Source of the DNA: Vibrio natriegens NBRC 15636 = ATCC 14048 = DSM 759
Lineage (GTDB): Bacteria > Pseudomonadota > Gammaproteobacteria > Enterobacterales > Vibrionaceae
Reading direction: 5' to 3'
Length of the DNA stretch: 64,000 nt
Assembly: GCF_035621455.1 (NCBI RefSeq)
Contig: NZ_CP141822.1
Location: 310,001 to 374,000 of the forward strand
Below the pieces are notes generated by a model. It was not told where the DNA came from. It worked only from the letters and a program-made list of their open reading frames with translations, and did no database searches. The position numbers and the translations under genes were made by a program. Below, piece by piece: positions 59,453 through 64,000 of the stretch (its first letter is position 1; each line of letters opens with the position of its first letter).

Positions 59453-59545
59453 ATGACGAACGCAAGACATAGCCGAAAACGTGGAAGTATTTCGATTAGG
59501 CTACGAATAAGCCCTAAACTATGTAAAACCAGACCTATCCGTTGA
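59453..59545 (+). CDS. Candidate Arg-rich leader peptide upstream of ilvI
   Basis: ATG at 59453 has GCGGGA six bases upstream and opens a 30-codon frame ending at TGA 59543-59545, 35 bp before ilvI. The product is basic (seven Arg, four Lys; starts [12 protein letters not shown]). The DNA inside contains an imperfect TTAGGCT/AGCCCTAA stem (about 59497-59517). It has no run of Ile, Leu or Val codons, so it is not a classical branched-chain attenuator peptide. Coding status is uncertain. Confidence 0.3.
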   Translation: MTNARHSRKRGSISIRLRISPKLCKTRPIR

Positions 59546-59580
59546 CCTTACGGTGTGGAAACTGGGTAAGGAGAGCAATT

Positions 59581-61305
59581 ATGACAGCAATGTTGTCAGG
59601 TGCAGAGATGGTTGTGCAATCTCTGATCGAAGAGAATGTATCGCAGATCTTTGGTTACCCTGGCGGTTCCGTTCTAGATATCTATGACGCACTGCACGCC
59701 AAAACCGACCAAATTAAACACGTACTAGTAAGACATGAACAAGCCGCAACGCATATGGCCGATGGCTATGCTCGTGCTACTGGCAAGCCGGGTGTCGTAC
59801 TGGTATGTTCAGGTCCTGGCGCGACCAATACAATTACTGGTATTGCGACCGCTTATATGGACTCTATCCCAATGATCGTTATCTCAGGTAACGTACCGAA
59901 CAACCTGATTGGTAACGATGCATTCCAGGAATGTGACATTGTTGGTGTCTCTCGCCCAGTGGTAAAACACAGCTTTTTAGTAAAGAAAGCGGAAGATATT
60001 CCTGAAACCATCAAAAAAGCGTTTTACATTTCGACGACAGGTCGCCCTGGTCCAGTTGTGATTGATTTGCCAAAAGATGTGATGAATCCGCAAATCAAAC
60101 TGCCTTACCAGTATCCAGAAAGCATTTCGATGCGTTCATACAAGCCAACCACTTCGGGGCACAAAGGCCAAATCAAGAAAGCACTCAAGTCTCTACTTGA
60201 AGCGAAAAAACCTGTGCTTTATGTCGGTGGTGGTGCGGTGATTTCCGGCGCACACGAGCATATCTTTGAACTGGCAGACAAGCTGAACCTTCCTGTAGTG
60301 AGTACCTTGATGGGCTTGGGAGCATTCCCTGGCATGCACAAAAACTCGCTGGGCATGTTGGGTATGCACGGTACCTACGAAGCCAACATGGCAATGCACG
60401 AAGCTGACCTGATTTTTGGTATCGGGGTTCGTTTTGATGACCGTACGACGAACAATTTGGAAAAATACTGTCCGAATGCGAAAGTTATGCATATTGATAT
60501 CGACCCATCGTCGATTTCAAAAAACGTGAAAGTAGATTTACCAATCGTTGGTTCGGCAGAAAAAGTGCTTACGACCATGTTAGGTTTGCTGGCTGAGCAA
60601 GAAGGTGCAAACGACGAAGAAGCGATCAAAGCGTGGTGGGAAGACATTCAAGTTTGGCGCGATCGTCAGTGCTTATCCTATGAAACCTCTTCAGAGATTA
60701 TTAAGCCTCAGCAAGTTATTGAAACTCTGCACAAACTGACCAATGGCGATGCTTATGTTGCTTCAGATGTAGGTCAGCACCAAATGTTTGCTGCGCTTTA
60801 CTACCCATTTAATAAACCACGCCGTTGGATCAACTCTGGTGGTTTGGGCACGATGGGCTTTGGTCTTCCTGCTGGTTTGGGTGTTAAATTCGCTATGCCA
60901 GAAGAAGAAGTGGTTGTGGTTACAGGCGACGGCAGTATTCAAATGAACATTCAAGAGTTGTCGACCGCAATGCAGTACGACATCCCAGTGAAGATCATCA
61001 ACCTGAATAACCGTTTCCTAGGCATGGTAAAACAGTGGCAAGACATTATTTACCAAGGTCGTCACTCTAATTCATACATGAGTTCTGTTCCTGATTTTGC
61101 AGCAATTGCAGAAGCTTATGGTCACGTTGGTATTCGTATCGAAACGCCAGATCAGCTAGAAGCTGGTTTGCAAAAAGCACTCGATATGAAAGACCGCTTA
61201 GTGTTCGTTGACATTAACGTCGATGAAACTGAGCACGTTTACCCTATGCAGATTAAAGGTGAGGGTATGGACAAAATGTGGCTAAGCAAAACGGAGAGAA
61301 CTTAA
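59581..61305 (+). CDS. ilvI: Acetolactate synthase 3 large subunit (IlvI)
   Basis: Thiamine-diphosphate enzyme making acetolactate and acetohydroxybutyrate for valine, leucine and isoleucine. ATG 59581 with AAGGAGAG upstream gives 574 residues, the length of E. coli IlvI; the frame extends 13 codons further. [32 protein letters not shown] and the TPP motif [18 protein letters not shown] are intact. It is followed after 1 bp by ilvH. Confidence 0.97.
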   Translation: MTAMLSGAEMVVQSLIEENVSQIFGYPGGSVLDIYDALHAKTDQIKHVLVRHEQAATHMADGYARATGKPGVVLVCSGPGATNTITGIATAYMDSIPMIVISGNVPNNLIGNDAFQECDIVGVSRPVVKHSFLVKKAEDIPETIKKAFYISTTGRPGPVVIDLPKDVMNPQIKLPYQYPESISMRSYKPTTSGHKGQIKKALKSLLEAKKPVLYVGGGAVISGAHEHIFELADKLNLPVVSTLMGLGAFPGMHKNSLGMLGMHGTYEANMAMHEADLIFGIGVRFDDRTTNNLEKYCPNAKVMHIDIDPSSISKNVKVDLPIVGSAEKVLTTMLGLLAEQEGANDEEAIKAWWEDIQVWRDRQCLSYETSSEIIKPQQVIETLHKLTNGDAYVASDVGQHQMFAALYYPFNKPRRWINSGGLGTMGFGLPAGLGVKFAMPEEEVVVVTGDGSIQMNIQELSTAMQYDIPVKIINLNNRFLGMVKQWQDIIYQGRHSNSYMSSVPDFAAIAEAYGHVGIRIETPDQLEAGLQKALDMKDRLVFVDINVDETEHVYPMQIKGEGMDKMWLSKTERT

Positions 61306-61306
61306 T

Positions 61307-61801
61307 ATGAGACACATTATTTCATTGCTATTGGAAAACCAACCTGGTGCGTTGTCTCGCGTTGTAGGCTTGTTCTCTCAACGTGGTTACAACATTGAGT
61401 CTTTGACGGTTTCTCCTACAGACGACGAAACTCTTTCTCGTATGAATATCACAACGACATCAAACGAGATGCAACTTGAGCAGATTCAGAAACAGCTACA
61501 TAAGTTAATTGATGTGCTAAAAGTTCAGGAAGTAACAGAGCTTGAGCACCTTGAACGTGAACTGATGATGGTGAAGGTGAAAGCGAGTGGCTTTGCTCGT
61601 GCTGAAGTAAAACGCACAGCAGACATCTTCCGCGGACAGATTGTTGATGTCACTGCTTCTCAATATACCGTTCAGTTGGCAGGCACCAGCGAGAAACTGG
61701 ATGCGTTTATTAAAGCGATTTCGGAAGTTACGGAAGTAGTGGAAGTTGCTCGTAGTGGGGTAGTTGGCATTGCGCGTGGAGAACGTGCGCTGAAGCCTTA
61801 G
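61307..61801 (+). CDS. ilvH: Acetolactate synthase 3 small subunit (IlvH)
   Basis: A 164-residue regulatory subunit that gives valine sensitivity. The N-terminal ACT domain begins MRHIISLLLENQPGALSRVVGLFSQ in outline, with RGYNIESLTVSPT; a second ferredoxin-like domain follows (ADIFRGQIVDVTASQYTVQL). It starts directly after ilvI, so the two are cotranscribed and probably translationally coupled. Confidence 0.97.
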   Translation: MRHIISLLLENQPGALSRVVGLFSQRGYNIESLTVSPTDDETLSRMNITTTSNEMQLEQIQKQLHKLIDVLKVQEVTELEHLERELMMVKVKASGFARAEVKRTADIFRGQIVDVTASQYTVQLAGTSEKLDAFIKAISEVTEVVEVARSGVVGIARGERALKP

Positions 61802-61826
61802 CGCTAACCGATAGCTTGCTACCAAG

Positions 61827-61857
61827 AAAAGCCACCGTTAAAATCGGTGGCTTTTTA
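61827..61857 (+). terminator. Terminator of ilvIH
   Basis: AAAAGCCACCG, 7-nt loop, CGGTGGCTTTT and further T. Confidence 0.9.
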
Positions 61858-61905
61858 AATTTGGTACCAGCCAACCGGCGAATCATTTTCGTGATAAGCA
61901 AAAAC

Positions 61906-61933
61906 AAAAAAGAGGGCCGAAGCCCTCTTTTTA
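61906..61933 (-). terminator. Terminator of pykF
   Basis: On the minus strand AAAAAGAGGGC, loop TTCG, GCCCTCTTTTTT; a UUCG tetraloop and long T-run make it strong. Confidence 0.92.
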
Positions 61934-61955
61934 TTTATCTTGTAAACGTTTCGAA

Positions 61956-63368
61956 TTAAAGAACGTGTACAGATGCAGTGTTTGTAGTACCTGAAGCTAC
62001 TAGAGCACCAGAAACCATCACAACGATGTCGCCTTTGTTACCTAGGCCAGACTCTAGAGCAAGCTCTTTACCAGTCACGTAGAACGCGTCTGTGTTTTCG
62101 ATAGAGTCAACAACGATTGGCGTAACACCTTTAGTAAGAACAAGCTGTGCAGCTGTCTTAGTGTTAGTTGTTAGTGCTAGGATGTTTGCAGTTGGGAAGT
62201 ACTTACGTACTGAACGTGCAGACTTACCGCCTTCAGTTGCAACAACGATAAGTGGAGCAGCCAGTTTCTCAGCAGTGTCTACAGCGCCTTTACATACCGC
62301 TTCAGTGATACGTAGACGTGGGCTGTCTAGACGAGAACCTAGTTCCGCTTTAAGAACTGAATCAGTACGTTTAGCGATTTGCGCCATGATAGTTACTGCT
62401 TCAACAGGGTATTTACCTTTTGCAGTTTCACCAGAAAGCATTACTGCGTCAGTGCCATCCATTACAGCGTTAGCAACATCGCCTGCTTCCGCACGAGTAG
62501 GACGTGGGTTGTTGATCATAGAATCAAGCATTTGAGTTGCAGTGATAACCATCTTACGTGCACGGTTACACTTCTCGATCATCATTTTCTGAGCGAAGAT
62601 TACTTCTTCTGCTGGGATTTCAACACCTAGGTCACCACGTGCAACCATGATGCCGTCAGAAAGCTCTAGGATCTCATCGAAGTTATCAACACCTTCTTGG
62701 TTTTCGATCTTAGAGATGATGTGGATGTTCTCGCCGCCGTTTGCAGCAAGTACGTCACGGATTTCTTGAACGTCAGAAGCTTTACGGATGAAAGAAGCCG
62801 CAACGAAGTCAACGCCTTGCTCACAACCAAACTTAAGGTCGTTCTTATCTTTTTCAGATAGAGCTGGTAGGTTTACAGAAACGCCAGGTAGGTTAACACC
62901 TTTGTTTTCGCCTAGTGCACCGTTGTTAAGTACTTTACATTTAACTTCAGTTTCAGTAGTCGCGATAACTTCCATCTCGATTAGACCGTCGTCTACAAGG
63001 ATAGTGTTACCAACGTTTAGGTCTGCTGCGAAACCAGCGTAAGTCACTGCTACAGTGTCTTTGTTACCAACAACTGAAGTGTCAGTTGTGAAAGTGAATT
63101 CTTGACCAGCAACTAGATCAACGTCGTTACCGCCTTCTAGTTTGATAGTACGGATTTCTGGACCTTTAGTATCAAGAAGGATTGCCAGTTGTTTGCCAGT
63201 TGCTTCCATTACTTGGCGGAAGTTCGCAATACGAGTGCCGTGCTCTTCATAGTCACCGTGAGAGAAGTTAAGACGCATAACGTTCATGCCTGCGTTTACT
63301 AGTTCAGTTAGCTTCTCTACAGATTCAGTTTTAGGGCCAATCGTACAAACGATTTTGGTCTTTTTCAT
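61956..63368 (-). CDS. pykF: Pyruvate kinase, PykF type
   Basis: Glycolytic enzyme making ATP and pyruvate. ATG 63368 ([16 protein letters not shown]) with GGAGAG upstream gives 470 residues, the size of E. coli PykF; the frame runs 49 codons further without support. The [23 protein letters not shown] and [10 protein letters not shown] motifs hold substrate, ADP and metal ligands. Divergent from a DeoR-family gene across 432 bp. Confidence 0.97.
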   Translation of the reverse strand: MKKTKIVCTIGPKTESVEKLTELVNAGMNVMRLNFSHGDYEEHGTRIANFRQVMEATGKQLAILLDTKGPEIRTIKLEGGNDVDLVAGQEFTFTTDTSVVGNKDTVAVTYAGFAADLNVGNTILVDDGLIEMEVIATTETEVKCKVLNNGALGENKGVNLPGVSVNLPALSEKDKNDLKFGCEQGVDFVAASFIRKASDVQEIRDVLAANGGENIHIISKIENQEGVDNFDEILELSDGIMVARGDLGVEIPAEEVIFAQKMMIEKCNRARKMVITATQMLDSMINNPRPTRAEAGDVANAVMDGTDAVMLSGETAKGKYPVEAVTIMAQIAKRTDSVLKAELGSRLDSPRLRITEAVCKGAVDTAEKLAAPLIVVATEGGKSARSVRKYFPTANILALTTNTKTAAQLVLTKGVTPIVVDSIENTDAFYVTGKELALESGLGNKGDIVVMVSGALVASGTTNTASVHVL

Positions 63369-63737
63369 GGAAGATACTCTCCGGTAAGTATAGTTACAAT
63401 TTGAAAGTCGGTTATTTACTCTGAAGTCAGGGCGTTTTTGATGACATTTTGTGCCTGTCACCCACCGATTTTCCGCCACATTATTGAACTTCAGATTCTG
63501 AAAGTCTTTCACCAAGTTTAGTCATTTTATGACTTAAAGATCGGTGATTTTGGTTACCTTTTTGTGACTAATCCCACTTTATATGCAGAAAGTTGCAAAA
63601 AAATAGCCGTCATTTCTGTAATTTTTTTTCTTTTCGGTGGCGAATTCTACCACCGAATGAATCCAATATCACTGTTTAAGAATTGTCTTAGGACAAGGTT
63701 TTATCGAGAAATATTAATTTTTTGGATCGAAATAAAT
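63369..63737. other. Leader region of pykF
   Basis: No supported gene. A dyad TGAAAGTCTTTCA lies at 63499-63511 and a TTTAGTCAT/ATGACT dyad follows near 63518-63535, about 130-165 bp upstream of pykF. They recall a Cra-like arrangement, but the centre spacing is wrong for the consensus. Confidence 0.35.
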
Positions 63738-63785
63738 GGACTTAAAAGTTTCGATTTGACTATAATAACTTTCGAAACGAAACTT
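63738..63785 (+). promoter_or_regulatory. Promoter and operator of the DeoR-family gene
   Basis: A perfect -10 TATAAT (63761-63766) with a weak -35 (GGACTT-like) 17 bp upstream. Flanking it are inverted copies AAGTTTCG (63746-63753) and CGAAACTT (63778-63785). A further TCGAAACGAAAC occurs at 63771-63782 and again inside the coding start at 63803-63814. TTTCG repeats are typical operators of DeoR/AgaR-type regulators. Confidence 0.6.
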
Positions 63786-63800
63786 AAAATCAAAATGTAA

Positions 63801-64000
63801 ATGTCGAAACGAAACACTCAACTAAGAAGACACGCTATTTCTAACCTGGTTTCTGAACTGGGCGAAGTCAGTGTAGATGAATTGGCTCATCAGTTTGAGA
63901 CCTCTGAAGTCACGATTAGAAAGGACTTAGCTTCTTTAGAGAAAAATGGACAGCTTTTGCGTCGTTATGGTGGAGCGATCGCGATCCCAACGGAAGTTAT
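63801..64000 (+). CDS. DeoR-family transcriptional regulator, N-terminal part (partial)
   Basis: ATG at 63801 opens a frame running off the window (66 codons seen). The helix-turn-helix is evident: RRHAISNLVSELGEVSVDELA, then SEVTIRKDLASLEKNGQLLRRYGGA, the diagnostic recognition helix of the DeoR/GlpR family. It is divergent from pykF. From memory, a DeoR-family gene in this position in V. cholerae precedes glmS, suggesting amino-sugar control; that cannot be seen here. Confidence 0.85.
   Translation, partial: MSKRNTQLRRHAISNLVSELGEVSVDELAHQFETSEVTIRKDLASLEKNGQLLRRYGGAIAIPTEV

Noticed and set aside
63499..63511. Cra/FruR site for pykF (TGAAAGTCTTTCA)
   Set aside because: The dyad has a 3-bp centre instead of the 2-bp CG-type centre of the Cra consensus, so the assignment is too weak for a feature.
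63564..63800. 78-codon frame ending just before the DeoR-family start
   Set aside because: It is very AT-rich, overlaps the promoter and operators, and lacks a ribosome site.

Overview
The window is ordinary chromosomal backbone from a gammaproteobacterium, almost certainly a marine Vibrio. The protein sequences, the gene order (cysD-cysN-transporter-cysC, the zinc-regulated zrg block, tamA-tamB, ppa, fbp, mpl, surA-lptD, leuABCD with leuO nearby) and Vibrio-restricted families (DUF2607, the histidine-rich DUF2796/ZrgA protein, the VC2487-type glycosyltransferase) all point that way. I see no rRNA, tRNA, CRISPR array, prophage or complete insertion sequence. The mobile-DNA candidate is a small MITE-like element of about 160 bp near 6.5 kb.

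Layout. 1-5.2 kb: assimilatory sulfate activation (end of cobA, cysD, cysN, SLC13/TrkA-C permease, cysC). 5.2-11 kb, minus strand: a TIGR03899 protein, then a five-gene zinc block (DUF2607, DUF2796/ZrgA, ABC ATPase, FtsX-like permease, DUF3299) headed by a perfect 23-bp Zur-type palindrome, and ytfJ. 11-18.4 kb: ytfK, msrA, the tamA-tamB translocation and assembly module, and a ytfP-like cyclotransferase. 18.5-22.5 kb: ppa, fbp, mpl, ubiX. 22.5-26.1 kb: a TPP riboswitch followed by the thiamine importer thiBPQ. 26-30.7 kb: universal stress protein and a TAXI-type TRAP transporter. 31-36.5 kb: argR and mdh divergent, a small hypothetical gene, ispB, then rplU-rpmA and obgE. 36.7-38.5 kb: a split ThrE-type exporter and folA. 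38.6-45.3 kb, minus strand: the lptD-surA-pdxA-rsmA-apaG-apaH cluster, with djlA divergent. 46.6-52.5 kb: DUF547 protein and the leucine operon leuABCD with its leader peptide and attenuator. 52.9-55.5 kb: an SH3 lipoprotein, then a PAP2 phosphatase and a MurG/MGDG-synthase-like glycosyltransferase preceded by phased PhoB-box repeats. 56-59.1 kb: leuO and an acyl-CoA synthetase. 59.5-61.8 kb: ilvI-ilvH. 62-64 kb: pykF and, divergent, the start of a DeoR-family regulator.

How the genes work together. CysDN and CysC turn sulfate into APS and PAPS, and the SLC13 protein is the likely anion importer. The zinc block looks like a Zur-repressed metal acquisition system. TamA/TamB, SurA, LptD, DjlA and Mpl all serve the cell envelope. 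LeuABCD, IlvIH and LeuO form a branched-chain amino acid neighbourhood. The most interesting hypothesis is that the PAP2 phosphatase and glycosyltransferase at 53.9-55.5 kb form a phosphate-starvation lipid-remodelling pair (phosphatidate to diacylglycerol to glycolipid). It rests on the Pho-box-like repeats and family resemblance only.

Start codons were moved inward from the longest open frame wherever a Shine-Dalgarno, signal peptide or family length favoured it; this is stated per gene.
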